Shown here piece after piece: positions 7,353 to 16,517 of a DNA stretch of 24,197 nucleotides (within the stretch, counting starts at the first letter, position 1; each line of letters begins with the position of its first letter). Under the pieces are notes generated by a model. The model was not told the origin of the DNA. It saw only the letters and a list, made by a program, of their open reading frames with translations, and ran no database searches. The position numbers and the translations under genes are program-made. The stretch comes from JAJBWD01 sp041670885 (GTDB lineage Bacteria; Bacillota; Clostridia; Clostridiales; Clostridiaceae): assembly GCA_041670885.1 (NCBI GenBank), contig JBAXYJ010000012.1:1-24197 (forward strand), in the 5' to 3' direction.

Positions 7353-9173
7353 ATGAACTTATTTACTAGAGACGATATACGAAATGTTGCAATTATTGCA
7401 CACGTAGATCACGGTAAGACAACTATAGTCGATGCCATGTTAAAACAAAGCAACATATTCCGTAATAATGAAAATGTGCAGGAAAGGGTTATGGATTCCA
7501 ATGCATTAGAGAGGGAAAGAGGAATAACTATTCTATCAAAAAATACCGCTGTAATACACAAAGGAATTAAGATAAATATAGTAGATACTCCTGGTCATGC
7601 GGATTTTGGAGGAGAAGTAGAACGAGTACTTAAGATGGTTGATTCTGTTCTTCTGGTAGTAGATGCTTATGAAGGTCCTATGCCCCAGACAAAATTCGTA
7701 TTAAAAAAGGCTCTTGATTTAAATCTTATGCCGTTGGTTGTTATAAATAAAATAGACAGAGAAGATTCAAGACCTACTGAAGTTTTAGATGAAGTATTTG
7801 ATTTGTTTATCGAACTTGGAGCAACAGATGAGCAGCTTGATTTTAAAACTGTATATTGCTCTGCTAAGCAGGGAATAGCAAAGAAAGAAATCGAAGATGA
7901 AGGAACTAATATGGATCCTTTATTTGACCTGATAATAAGCAATGTTAAAGCTCCGGAAGGGTACCTGGATGAACCTCTTCAGATGCTGATTTCCACAATA
8001 GATGCTAATGAATATGTTGGAAGAATAGCAGTTGGCAAAATACAAAGAGGAATTATCAGAAAGAATCAGAATGTAGCAGTAATTAAAAGAGACGGTAAGG
8101 TACAAAATGAAAAAATATCTAATCTCTATATATATGATGGACTAAAAAGAGTTGATGTAAATGAGGCAAAACTGGGAGATATTGTTGCAGTATCCGGAAT
8201 TACAGATATTAACATAGGTGAAACTATAGCAGACACAGAAAGACCTGAAGCTCTTCCTTTTGTTGATATCGATGAACCGACACTCAGCATGAACTTTATG
8301 GTTAATAATTCGCCCTTTGCAGGTCAGGATGGAACTTTTGTTACATCAAGACATATAAGAGACAGACTTATGAAGGAAATAGAGACAAATGTTTCTTTAA
8401 AAGTAGAAGAAACGGATTCTGCTGATTGTTTTAAAGTAAGCGGAAGAGGTGAGCTTCATCTTTCAATATTGATTGAAACTATGAGAAGAGAAGGCTATGA
8501 GTTCCAGGTTTCCAGACCAACTGTAATATTTAAAGAAAAAAAAGGAAAAACCATGGAACCTATAGAATATTTAACCATAGATGTACCAGAAGAATTTGTT
8601 GGTGTTGTTATGGAAAAACTAGGTACAAGGAAAGCAGAAATGGTTAATATGACATCTGCTGTTAATGGATATTCAAGATTAGAGTTCCAAGTTCCAGCAA
8701 GAGGTCTTATTGGATTTAGTACAGATTTTCTAACAATAACAAAGGGAAATGGTATAATGAACTCTGCATTCTTTGGTTATGAAGAGTATAAAGGAGATAT
8801 TGCAGAAAGAACAAGGGGTTCCATAGTGGCATTTGAAACAGGAGAATCAGTTGGGTATGGATTATTCAATGCTCAGGACAGAGGAACGCTGTTTATTGAT
8901 CCTGCGGTAAATGTATATGAGGGAATGGTAGTTGGAGAGTGTTCCAGGGCAGATGATATTGAGGTAAATATATGCAAGAAGAAACATTTATCAAATACCA
9001 GATCTTCAGGATCAGATGATTCATTAAAGCTTATTACTCCAAGGAAAATGTCACTGGAGCAGTGCTTAGAATTTATAGCATCAGATGAGCTGGTTGAAGT
9101 AACACCAAAAAATGTCAGAATGAGAAAGAAAATATTAAGTACAGATATTAGGAAAAAAGATAGAAGAAGATAG
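7353..9173 (+). CDS. typA: Translational GTPase TypA/BipA
   Basis: Ribosome-binding GTPase needed for 50S assembly and stress or cold growth. 606 residues, full length. G1 is AHVDHGKTT (16-24), followed by switch II DTPGHADFGGEVER and the NKID specificity motif. Then come the EF-Tu-like domain II, two EF-G-like alpha/beta domains (NNSPFAGQDG, GRGELHLSILIETMRREG) and the BipA-specific C-terminal domain ending in basic residues (KKDRRR). ATG 7353 has GGAGG at 7341-7345. A 19-base gap separates it from mltG. Confidence 0.98.
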   Translation: MNLFTRDDIRNVAIIAHVDHGKTTIVDAMLKQSNIFRNNENVQERVMDSNALERERGITILSKNTAVIHKGIKINIVDTPGHADFGGEVERVLKMVDSVLLVVDAYEGPMPQTKFVLKKALDLNLMPLVVINKIDREDSRPTEVLDEVFDLFIELGATDEQLDFKTVYCSAKQGIAKKEIEDEGTNMDPLFDLIISNVKAPEGYLDEPLQMLISTIDANEYVGRIAVGKIQRGIIRKNQNVAVIKRDGKVQNEKISNLYIYDGLKRVDVNEAKLGDIVAVSGITDINIGETIADTERPEALPFVDIDEPTLSMNFMVNNSPFAGQDGTFVTSRHIRDRLMKEIETNVSLKVEETDSADCFKVSGRGELHLSILIETMRREGYEFQVSRPTVIFKEKKGKTMEPIEYLTIDVPEEFVGVVMEKLGTRKAEMVNMTSAVNGYSRLEFQVPARGLIGFSTDFLTITKGNGIMNSAFFGYEEYKGDIAERTRGSIVAFETGESVGYGLFNAQDRGTLFIDPAVNVYEGMVVGECSRADDIEVNICKKKHLSNTRSSGSDDSLKLITPRKMSLEQCLEFIASDELVEVTPKNVRMRKKILSTDIRKKDRRR

Positions 9174-9192
9174 AGACAGAGGGGAATAAATT

Positions 9193-10191
9193 ATGAAAAA
9201 ATTAATAATTTCGTTTAGTCTGATTATTTTAATAATTCTTTGCAGTTTTATATACTGCAAAGGTGTTATTAATAAACCTTTAAAAGGTAATAATACTTCA
9301 GAAATACTAGTAAATAATGGAGATAATTTTTACAATGTTCTGGACAGATTAGATAAAGACGGAATTATTAAAAATAAATTTGTTATAAAGCTTTATTTAA
9401 AATTCAAGAATGTAAAAGCAAATATAAAGCCAGATAAATACAAAGTGTCTGATGACATAACACTTGTAGAGCTTATTGAAGTTTTAAATACTGGGAAGGG
9501 TAATTTGAATACTGTTAAGATAACTATTCCTGAAGGGTATGAAACAGCAGATATAGCAGCCCTTTTAGACAGTAAGGGAGTTATATCTAAAGGTAATTTT
9601 CTGAAAAGTATTGCAGCGTACCCTCTTAAACCCTATATGAAATCTGGTAATAAAATAAAATATAAGCTGGAAGGGTACCTTTTCCCGGCTACATACCAAA
9701 TCAAGAATGGATCAACTGGAAAAGAGATAATTGATATGATGGTATCTAGATTTGAAAAGGTTATGTCTGATATACAAAAAAATAAAAATATTAAACTCAC
9801 AGATAAAAAAATTGGGGATATAATAACTTTGGCATCAATTGTAGAAAAAGAAGGAATAACAGATGATGACAGGGTAAAAGTAGCAGAAGTATTCAATCAA
9901 AGATTAAAAATAAATATGAAGCTGCAGTCAGATGTTACCGTATTATATGCCTTAGGTGTTCATAAAGATGTAGTATATTATAAAGATTTAGAGGTGGATT
10001 CTCCTTATAATACTTATAAAATAAATGGTCTTCCTGCAGGCCCTGTATGTAATCCGGGAAGACATGCTATAGAAGCTTCAATAAATCCAAAGGAAACGAA
10101 AAATATTTATTTTATAATAATAAAGAATGGACCACATCTTTTCACCAGTAATTATAATGAATTTTTAAAGGTGAAAGACAGCATACAATAA
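9193..10191 (+). CDS. mltG: Endolytic peptidoglycan transglycosylase MltG (YceG-like)
   Basis: Membrane-anchored enzyme that cuts nascent glycan strands and sets their length. 332 residues. An N-terminal membrane segment (about 4-21, LIISFSLIILIILCSFIYC) is followed by a LysM-like subdomain (NNGDNFYNVLDRLDKDGII, about 42-60) and the catalytic domain with KLEGYLFPATY. The proposed catalytic Glu218 lies in LASIVEKEG. The family's closing motifs SDVTVLYALG, LPAGPVCNPG and NPKETKNIYF are present. Ribosome binding site AGGGG at about 9180. First gene of a conserved mltG-trmR-U32-udk series. Confidence 0.95.
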   Translation: MKKLIISFSLIILIILCSFIYCKGVINKPLKGNNTSEILVNNGDNFYNVLDRLDKDGIIKNKFVIKLYLKFKNVKANIKPDKYKVSDDITLVELIEVLNTGKGNLNTVKITIPEGYETADIAALLDSKGVISKGNFLKSIAAYPLKPYMKSGNKIKYKLEGYLFPATYQIKNGSTGKEIIDMMVSRFEKVMSDIQKNKNIKLTDKKIGDIITLASIVEKEGITDDDRVKVAEVFNQRLKINMKLQSDVTVLYALGVHKDVVYYKDLEVDSPYNTYKINGLPAGPVCNPGRHAIEASINPKETKNIYFIIIKNGPHLFTSNYNEFLKVKDSIQ

Positions 10192-10204
10192 TGGAGGCTA
10201 AGAA

Positions 10205-10849
10205 ATGAGCAACATTGCCTATGACTATATGGAAGAATACATAAGAAGCCTGATTCCTGATAACACGGGAATTTTAAAGGAATTAGAAGAATATGCTGAG
10301 GAAAATTCTGTACCAATTATTCACAAGGAAGTTGGCAATTTCTTAAGATTTATTATCAGTATGAAAAAACCTCTGAAGATTCTTGAAGCAGGAACCGCTA
10401 TAGGGTATTCTTCAATACTGATGTGCCTTGCAGGAAATGACATAAAAATTAAAACCATAGAGAAAGATAGTGCCATGGTTAAGCTCTCCAGAGAAAATAT
10501 AAAGAAAAGCGGCTTTAGTCAAAATATTCAGGTTATAGAAGGAGATTGTCTTCAGGTTTTAAAAGAATTAGATGAAAAATTCGATATGATTTTTTTAGAT
10601 GCTTCAAAAGGTCATTATAATGAAATATTCGACGATTGCTTAAAACTTCTAAGTGATAATGGAGTAATAATAGGCGATAATGTCTTATTTAGAGGAATGG
10701 TTGCCTCTCGAAAGCTTTTGATAAGAAGAAAAATAACAATAGTTAAAAGAATGAAGCTTTTTCTTGATAGGATATCAAAAGACGGCAGCTTAGCAACCAC
10801 TATAATTCCAATGGGTGATGGTATATCAGTTACGGTAAGGAGGAATTAG
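10205..10849 (+). CDS. trmR: tRNA 5-hydroxyuridine O-methyltransferase (TrmR/YrrM type)
   Basis: SAM-dependent class I O-methyltransferase, 214 residues. The SAM-binding motif reads ILEAGTAIGYSSILM (about 59-73), followed by the acidic IEKD end of strand 2 and the metal/catalytic segment MIFLDASKGHY with GDNVLFRG downstream. Position between mltG and the U32 gene is the same as Bacillus subtilis yrrM (trmR), which makes 5-methoxyuridine at wobble position 34. The family also includes catechol/caffeoyl-CoA-type enzymes, so the tRNA substrate rests on synteny. GGAGG lies at about 10193. Confidence 0.88.
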   Translation: MSNIAYDYMEEYIRSLIPDNTGILKELEEYAEENSVPIIHKEVGNFLRFIISMKKPLKILEAGTAIGYSSILMCLAGNDIKIKTIEKDSAMVKLSRENIKKSGFSQNIQVIEGDCLQVLKELDEKFDMIFLDASKGHYNEIFDDCLKLLSDNGVIIGDNVLFRGMVASRKLLIRRKITIVKRMKLFLDRISKDGSLATTIIPMGDGISVTVRRN

Positions 10850-10850
10850 A

Positions 10851-12074
10851 TTGGAAAAACCTGAATTATTAGCTCCCGGCGGCAGCTTAGAAAAATTAAA
10901 ATATGCCATAGACTTTGGAGCAGATGCAGTTTATATAGGTGGAAGTAAATTAAACTTAAGAGCATTTGCTGATAATTTTACAAATGATGAAATAAAAGAA
11001 GGGGTAGATTATGCCCACAGCCGATGTAAAAGGGTTTATGTAACGCTAAATGTTTTTCCTCATAATAAAGATATTGAAGGCTTAACAGAATATTTAAAAG
11101 AGTTAAGCGATTTAAATATAGATGCGATTATAGCTTCAGATCCTGGAATTATTATGACCATAAGAGAAGCTATTCCTAATATGGAAATCCACCTGAGTAC
11201 TCAGGCTAATAATGTGAATTATAAATCAGCTATATTTTGGCATAATTTCGGAGTTAAAAGGGTTATTTTAGCAAGAGAGCTAAACATATCTGAAATAAAA
11301 GAAATAAGAGAAAAAACTCCCGGCAGCTTAGAGATAGAAGCATTTGTTCATGGTGCTATGTGCATGGCATATTCAGGAAGATGTATGCTTTCTAACTATA
11401 TGACAGGAAGAGATTCAAACAGAGGGGAATGTGCCCAGCCCTGCCGCTATAAATATTACCTTATGGAAGAAAAAAGAGAAGGACAGTATTTTAAAGTATT
11501 TGAGGATGATAAAGGTACATATATTTTAAATTCAAAAGATATGTGTACAATAGAGCATATACCGGAGCTTGTACAATCCGGTATAACTTCCTTTAAAATA
11601 GAAGGAAGAATGAAAAGCAGCTATTATGTTGCATCCATAGTAAAGGCTTATAGAAGCGCCATAGACTCTTACTTTGAGGATAAGGAAAATTACAAGGTAA
11701 AAGATGAATGGCTCCGGGATGTTGACAGAGTAAGCCATAGAGAATACTATACAGGTTTTTATTTTAATGATAAAAACAGCCAGATTCATAAAACCTCATC
11801 CTATATTAGAAATTACGATATAGTAGGAATAGTATTAAATTATGATAAAAAAAATAAAATATGTGAAATTGAGCAGAGAAATAAAGTCTTCGAAGGAGAT
11901 CAGGTTGAAGTCCTAAGGCCTGTTGGAGATAATATTAGATTAAAGCTTATTAATATTATCAGCGAAGACGGAGAAAAAATAGATTCAACAAAAGTAGCTC
12001 AAATGCATTATTTTATTAATACTGATATTGAATTAAGCAAAAATGATATGCTATTTAAGGCTAAGGAGGAGTAA
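10851..12074 (+). CDS. U32 family tRNA hydroxylation protein (TrhP/YrrO type)
   Basis: 407-residue U32 protein with a TIM-barrel-like N-terminal half. TTG 10851 is one base after the trmR stop, with AAGGAGG at 10837-10843. The family signature EAFVHGAMCMAYSGRCMLS is intact. Four cysteines, Cys171, Cys178, Cys194 and Cys198, are placed as in U32 proteins known to hold an Fe-S cluster. The C-terminal domain (about 320-407, VGIVLNYDKKNKICEIEQRN) fits the TrhP/RlhA-type extension. In B. subtilis the neighbouring yrrN-yrrO pair makes 5-hydroxyuridine at tRNA position 34 from prephenate, the substrate for TrmR. Only one U32 gene is present here, as in E. coli. Older annotation as a collagenase-like peptidase is probably wrong. 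Confidence 0.9.
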   Translation: MEKPELLAPGGSLEKLKYAIDFGADAVYIGGSKLNLRAFADNFTNDEIKEGVDYAHSRCKRVYVTLNVFPHNKDIEGLTEYLKELSDLNIDAIIASDPGIIMTIREAIPNMEIHLSTQANNVNYKSAIFWHNFGVKRVILARELNISEIKEIREKTPGSLEIEAFVHGAMCMAYSGRCMLSNYMTGRDSNRGECAQPCRYKYYLMEEKREGQYFKVFEDDKGTYILNSKDMCTIEHIPELVQSGITSFKIEGRMKSSYYVASIVKAYRSAIDSYFEDKENYKVKDEWLRDVDRVSHREYYTGFYFNDKNSQIHKTSSYIRNYDIVGIVLNYDKKNKICEIEQRNKVFEGDQVEVLRPVGDNIRLKLINIISEDGEKIDSTKVAQMHYFINTDIELSKNDMLFKAKEE

Positions 12075-12076
12075 TT

Positions 12077-12700
12077 ATGAGAAGGCCAATATTAATAGGA
12101 ATAACTGGAGGTACAGGCTCAGGAAAAAGTACTGTAGCAAAAGAAATATTCAATGCATTTCCAGATGAATGCATTGCTGTAATGGAGCAGGATTCTTACT
12201 ATAAAGACCAGAGCAGCCTTAGCTTTAATGAAAGAATAAAAACGAACTATGACCATCCGGATGCCTTTGATACAGCCTTAATGGTACACCATCTTAATGA
12301 GCTTTTAGAGGGAAGAGGAATAGAAAAACCAATTTACGATTTTTCTATTCACAATAGAAAAGAAGAATTCATTTATGTGGAGCCAAAAGAAATAATACTT
12401 GTAGAAGGAATAATGATTCTCCAGGAAAAATCTATCAGAGATCTTCTTGATATAAAAATATACGTAGATACTGACGCTGATGTTAGAATAATAAGAAGAC
12501 TTTTAAGAGATATAAACGAGAGAGGAAGAACAGTAGATTCAGTAATTACCCAATATCTTAATGTGGTAAGACCTATGCATCTTCAGTTTATTGAACCAAG
12601 CAAGAGATATGCAGACCTTATTATCCCTGAAGGAGGGTATAACAAAGTAGCTATTGATATGATTAATGCAAGAATAAGACAGTTCCTTCAAAGTAAGTAA
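12077..12700 (+). CDS. udk: Uridine kinase
   Basis: Phosphorylates uridine and cytidine in pyrimidine salvage. 207 residues, typical length. P-loop GGTGSGKST at 11-19, the DSYYKD substrate segment at about 40-45, the NYDHPDAFD motif and the lid-region sequence RRLLRDINERGRTVDSVI. ATG 12077 follows AAGGAGG (12062-12068) that overlaps the end of the U32 gene; the gap is two bases. Last gene of the mltG operon, ended by the hairpin at 12727-12766. Confidence 0.97.
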   Translation: MRRPILIGITGGTGSGKSTVAKEIFNAFPDECIAVMEQDSYYKDQSSLSFNERIKTNYDHPDAFDTALMVHHLNELLEGRGIEKPIYDFSIHNRKEEFIYVEPKEIILVEGIMILQEKSIRDLLDIKIYVDTDADVRIIRRLLRDINERGRTVDSVITQYLNVVRPMHLQFIEPSKRYADLIIPEGGYNKVAIDMINARIRQFLQSK

Positions 12701-12726
12701 AAATCCAATAAATTTTTAAAGTATAA

Positions 12727-12766
12727 AACACCTCTATTTGTCAAAAATTAAATAGAGGTGTTTTTT
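12727..12766 (+). terminator. Intrinsic terminator after udk, overlapping the pbp ribosome binding site
   Basis: 13-bp perfect stem: 12727-12739 (AACACCTCTATTT) with 12750-12762, ten-base loop, T run 12761-12766. The 3' arm contains AGAGGTG (12754-12760), the only ribosome binding site available to the next gene. Confidence 0.9.
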
Positions 12767-14326
12767 ATGTTTTATAATAATAATATAGAAAAAAAGAAAA
12801 TATACAGGGTATTTCTAAGTTTCTTTCTTTTATTTAGCTTACTGATATTAAGATTGTATTACCTGGCAGATATGGAGGGTGATAAGCTGTCAGTAATGGC
12901 AGACTCCCAGTATAGCTACACTGAAAAAAAACAAGAGCTTAATTTTGAAGAAACAGACTGTGATGGAAAGGAGCTTCTTGATTACTACTATAAATATTAC
13001 CTGGTTATAAACCCTCAGCTTTTTAACAGTAACTTTGACAGCAATAACATTGAACTTAAGGCTTTAAACTATATACTTAAAGGAAATATTGACCCTATAA
13101 ATATTTATGATGAAAAAATACTTTCTAAGTCTTTACTTACAAAATTTAGTATTACTGAAGATACCTATAATAAATTATCTGACATTAAAAAAGTAAAAGG
13201 CTTTTATTGTTATAAAGAAAAATGTCCGGACAGAAGCTATGCATGGAAAATAGAAAATATAATATCAGATTTCTATGATACTACAGAAAATAAAGCAAAA
13301 GACAAATCGTCTCTTGAAGGAAGAATAAATTCAATGTTTCAAAATAATTATTCTACAGTTTCTTTTCAAAGAGATGAGGAAGGCTATATAAGTTTAAAAA
13401 GTGAAGATAAAAATTCAGTTAATACGCTTAAGCTGACACTAGATAAAAATATGCAGGACAATATAAGAAATATATTAAAAAATACGAAATATGAACAGGT
13501 TGGCTGCGCTTTAATGGAGACATCTTCTGGAGATATTATAGCTTTAGCTCAGAAAAATGAAAAAATACCCAACATTTTAATTGGAGCCAGCGGAGAACTA
13601 TTGGTTCCGGGATCCAGCTTTAAGCTGATAGTTGCAGAAGCTGCTTTAGAAAATAATTTGATTAATACTTCTGATAAATTTACATGTAAAGGCTTTATGG
13701 AAGATAAACATAAATATCATGGCACTTTAGATTTAAAAAAAGCACTGTCTGTGTCCTGTAACAGTATCTTTGTTCAAATTGGAATTAAAACCGGAATGAA
13801 TAATATAATGACTATGGCTGAGAAACAGGGCCTGCTTAAAAAAACACTGGGACTTTATTATGAGGAACAGGGCAGTTTTGATAATAATGAGGATATTTCA
13901 AATACCAGTATAGGCCAGAACATACACGTATCGCCTTTAGAACTTTTGGCAGCTGTTAATGTAATAGCAAATGATGGATACTATATAGAGCCAAATATAA
14001 TATGTAACATGGAGAAAAAAAGTAATAAGGTATTAAGCCTAAATACTGTACAAATCCTGAAGGAAGACCTTAGAAGTGTAGTAACTAATGGAACAGGAAT
14101 AAGGGCAAACAACAGCAAAACTAAAGTTTATGGTAAAACTGGAACAAGCGAATATTGGATAGATAAACAGGAAAAATCTGATGGTATATTTTTAGGCTTT
14201 TTTAATAAAGAAGGGAAATCCTATTCTATGATAGTTGTAGTTAAGGATATAGATAGGGAAAATGAAGATGCAGGAAATACTGCAGTACCAATTTTTAATA
14301 CCATAATAAATAATTTCACTAAATAA
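12767..14326 (+). CDS. Penicillin-binding protein, transpeptidase (class B-like)
   Basis: Membrane-anchored peptidoglycan transpeptidase, 519 residues. I choose ATG 12767 (ribosome binding site AGAGGTG, six-base spacing) over the in-frame GTG at 12758, which lies in the hairpin stem. A short basic N-terminus is followed by a membrane span (about residues 14-30, FLSFFLLFSLLILRLYY). A divergent non-catalytic region of about 200 residues precedes the transpeptidase domain. Catalytic motifs: SxxK at Ser283-Lys286 (PGSSFKL), SxN at Ser330-Asn332 (VSCNS) and KTGT at Lys457. It is shorter than cell-division or elongation PBPs and has no PASTA repeats. Its exact role (for instance sporulation or a beta-lactam-tolerant accessory enzyme) is not shown by the sequence. 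Confidence 0.9.
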   Translation: MFYNNNIEKKKIYRVFLSFFLLFSLLILRLYYLADMEGDKLSVMADSQYSYTEKKQELNFEETDCDGKELLDYYYKYYLVINPQLFNSNFDSNNIELKALNYILKGNIDPINIYDEKILSKSLLTKFSITEDTYNKLSDIKKVKGFYCYKEKCPDRSYAWKIENIISDFYDTTENKAKDKSSLEGRINSMFQNNYSTVSFQRDEEGYISLKSEDKNSVNTLKLTLDKNMQDNIRNILKNTKYEQVGCALMETSSGDIIALAQKNEKIPNILIGASGELLVPGSSFKLIVAEAALENNLINTSDKFTCKGFMEDKHKYHGTLDLKKALSVSCNSIFVQIGIKTGMNNIMTMAEKQGLLKKTLGLYYEEQGSFDNNEDISNTSIGQNIHVSPLELLAAVNVIANDGYYIEPNIICNMEKKSNKVLSLNTVQILKEDLRSVVTNGTGIRANNSKTKVYGKTGTSEYWIDKQEKSDGIFLGFFNKEGKSYSMIVVVKDIDRENEDAGNTAVPIFNTIINNFTK

Positions 14327-14384
14327 AATGATCTATACAGAAGATTAAAAAGTTATGAAAATTCACATTTTTGGTATTTTTTTA

Positions 14385-14436
14385 ATTGGCATTTGACAAT
14401 AACCCTAATTAAGAGTAATATGAAATTGGCAAATGC
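14385..14436 (+). promoter_or_regulatory. Promoter P1 with two GGCAWWTG boxes, upstream of the mrp/ORP operon
   Basis: TTGACA (14392-14397) and TAATAT (14415-14420) are 17 bases apart. The -35 is embedded in box TTGGCATTTG (14385-14394) and a second box, TTGGCAAATGCT (14425-14436), covers the expected start site. The two TTGGCA starts are exactly 40 bases apart. The same arrangement recurs at 18401-18452. Confidence 0.8.
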
Positions 14437-14469
14437 TAATAATGATTTTAAATAGGAGATGATGATTGG

Positions 14470-15303
14470 ATGGCAGAATGCAGTACATGTCCATCAAGTG
14501 ATGGGTGTTCAAAGGATAAGGAAAGTTGCATGATCGAAAACAATCCACTAAACAATGTGAAAAAAATTATTGGGGTTATGAGTGGGAAAGGAGGAGTAGG
14601 TAAATCTTCAATTTCTGTTCTTATTGCTAAACAGTTAAAGCAGCTTGGATATAAAGTAGGAGTATTAGATTCAGATATAACAGGACCAAGTGTACCCAGA
14701 CTTCTTGGATTAAAAGGGAAAAGAGCTGGTATTACAGAACAAATGATGCTTCCTGTTGAAACTGGTAATGGTATAAAGGTTATGTCATTAAATTTATTAA
14801 CTGATAAGGAAGATGACCCTGTAATTTGGAGAGGGCCAATGCTTTCAGGAGTAGTTAAGCAGTTTTGGACAGATGTTCTTTGGGAAGACCTTGATTACTT
14901 AGTAATTGATATGCCTCCAGGAACAGGTGATGTTGCTTTAACTGTAATGCAGTCAATTCCAATAAACGGCATAGTAATGGTTTCTGTACCACAGGAACTT
15001 GTTTCTATGATAGTATCAAAAGCTGTAAATATGGCAAGAAAGATGAATATTAATGTTTTAGGTGTTATTGAGAACATGAGTTACATAACTTGTCCTGACT
15101 GTGGTAAAAAAATAAAACTTTTCAATGGGGAAAGTACAGATAAATTTTTAAGAGAAATGAATTTAAAACTTTTAGGAGAGCTTCCCATGATAAATAGCAT
15201 AAGCAATTTATCAGAGCATGGAAATGAAAGCTTAAATGAAAGTCTTGAATCAATTATTAATCCTATAGTAACAAATATAATAAATGATTTGGAGGAAAAG
15301 TAA
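14470..15303 (+). CDS. Mrp/NBP35 family Fe-S carrier ATPase
   Basis: 277-residue P-loop ATPase of the Mrp/NBP35 type, which carries [4Fe-4S] clusters to client proteins. The N-terminal extension has four cysteines (Cys4, Cys7, Cys13, Cys20) as in NBP35-like proteins. The deviant Walker A is SGKGGVGKSS (38-47), with the motif DSDITGPSVPRLLG after it and VIDMPPGTGD as Walker B. The bridging CxxC is Cys208/Cys211 (CPDCGKK). First gene of the P1 operon. Its stop (TAATG) overlaps the NifX-like gene by one base. In Desulfovibrio the homologous Mrp is fused to the orange protein; here the pair is split. Cytosolic; its client proteins are unknown, presumably the neighbours. Confidence 0.93.
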   Translation: MAECSTCPSSDGCSKDKESCMIENNPLNNVKKIIGVMSGKGGVGKSSISVLIAKQLKQLGYKVGVLDSDITGPSVPRLLGLKGKRAGITEQMMLPVETGNGIKVMSLNLLTDKEDDPVIWRGPMLSGVVKQFWTDVLWEDLDYLVIDMPPGTGDVALTVMQSIPINGIVMVSVPQELVSMIVSKAVNMARKMNINVLGVIENMSYITCPDCGKKIKLFNGESTDKFLREMNLKLLGELPMINSISNLSEHGNESLNESLESIINPIVTNIINDLEEK

Positions 15304-15656
15304 TGAAAATAGCAATTTCAGCATCAGGGAAAAGTAATGAAAGTTTACTTGATATTAGATTTGGAAGGTGTGAATATTTTCAAATTCATGATACCCAAAG
15401 CGGAGAAGTTAAAATCTTAGAAAATAAAGGTCAAAATGCCAGTGGGGGAGCAGGCATTGCATCATCTAATCAACTGATAGATGAGAAAGTAGATATAATT
15501 ATTACAGGGAATCTTGGACCTAATGCTTTTGAACTTATTGAAAAAGCAGAAATTAAACCCTATAAATGTGGGAGCCTTGCTATAAGAGACGTACTCCAAA
15601 AATATAATAACGGAGAGCTGGAGGAAATAAAAATATCAGGTCCAAGTGGCCATTAA
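15303..15656 (+). CDS. NifX/NifB-like cofactor-binding protein (orange-protein type)
   Basis: 117 residues, the whole length being one dinitrogenase iron-molybdenum cofactor domain (RNase H-like fold): MKIAISASGK at the start, DIRFGRCEYF at 17-26 (Cys23), a Gly-rich GGAGIASSNQLI loop, then VDIIITGNLGPNAF. Proteins of this family bind metal-sulfur clusters, for example FeMo-co precursors in NifX or a Mo-Cu sulfide cluster in the orange protein ORP. One-base overlap with mrp implies coupled translation. The short Gly-Pro-Ser-Gly-His tail lacks the Cys/His clusters of the second copy at 17776. Which metal it holds cannot be read from sequence. Confidence 0.92.
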   Translation: MKIAISASGKSNESLLDIRFGRCEYFQIHDTQSGEVKILENKGQNASGGAGIASSNQLIDEKVDIIITGNLGPNAFELIEKAEIKPYKCGSLAIRDVLQKYNNGELEEIKISGPSGH

Positions 15657-15686
15657 GAAAGCCACTTGATTGGAGATGAGTATATA

Positions 15687-16517
15687 GTGAATATAGCAGT
15701 ACTTAGTGGAAAAGGAGGAACAGGAAAAACTACAGTATCTACTAATCTGGCATTAGCACTAAAGGCAAATTATATAGATTGTGATGTGGAAGAACCAAAT
15801 GGTTTCTTGTTTTTAAAACCAAAAGTAGATACAGAAGAAAAGGTTATGATAGAGTATCCTGTTATAGATGACAATAAATGTACCAGCTGTGGAGATTGTG
15901 TAAATGCATGTCAGTTTAATGCCTTAGCAAAAGTGAAGGATGATATTATACTTTTTCAAAAGTTATGTCATGGCTGCACTGCTTGTAAAATTGTATGTAA
16001 ATATAATGCTATAACTTATGATAAAAGAGAAATAGGAAAAATAGAAAAAGGTACAGCAAGAGATATAAATTGCAGCAGAGGTATTTTAAATATAAGTGAA
16101 CCTATGGCAGTGCCGGTTATAAGAGAACTGCTTAAAGATTTATCAGAGGGGATTAATTTAATTGATTGCCCACCTGGAACTTCTTGTAATGTAGTAAATG
16201 CTTTAAGATATGCAGATAGTGCAATACTTGTTACAGAGCCATCTGAGTTTGGACTTCATGATTTAAAAATGGCTGTAGAACTTGTAAAAATGTATAATAT
16301 ACCTTTTGGTATAATTATAAATAAAGATGATGGAAAAGATAATATAGTGAAAAAATATTGCATAGAAGAAAAAATTGCATTAATAGATACCATTGCTTAT
16401 AGCAAAGGAACAGCAGTGCTTTATTCTAAGGGAGAAGTACTATATGATGACTTACAGCACAAAATAGTATTTGATAAGCTTTCAAAGAAAGTAAAGGAGG
16501 TGCTGTCTTGGAATTAG
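15687..16517 (+). CDS. MinD-type ATPase with inserted 2[4Fe-4S] ferredoxin domain (first copy)
   Basis: 276 residues from GTG 15687, preceded by GGAGATGAG (15672-15680); an earlier TTG (15666) would place the ribosome binding site inside the gene. Walker A SGKGGTGKTT at 7-16, DCDVEEPN at 31-38, Walker B region LIDCPPGTSC. Between strands 2 and 3 lie two ferredoxin motifs: Cys65, 68, 71, 75 and Cys94, 97, 100, 104. Proteins of this architecture occur in tandem pairs in the orange-protein operon of Desulfovibrio. Likely role: ATP-driven handling of an Fe-S or other metal cluster with electron-transfer capacity. Overlaps the next gene by ten bases. Confidence 0.92.
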   Translation: MNIAVLSGKGGTGKTTVSTNLALALKANYIDCDVEEPNGFLFLKPKVDTEEKVMIEYPVIDDNKCTSCGDCVNACQFNALAKVKDDIILFQKLCHGCTACKIVCKYNAITYDKREIGKIEKGTARDINCSRGILNISEPMAVPVIRELLKDLSEGINLIDCPPGTSCNVVNALRYADSAILVTEPSEFGLHDLKMAVELVKMYNIPFGIIINKDDGKDNIVKKYCIEEKIALIDTIAYSKGTAVLYSKGEVLYDDLQHKIVFDKLSKKVKEVLSWN

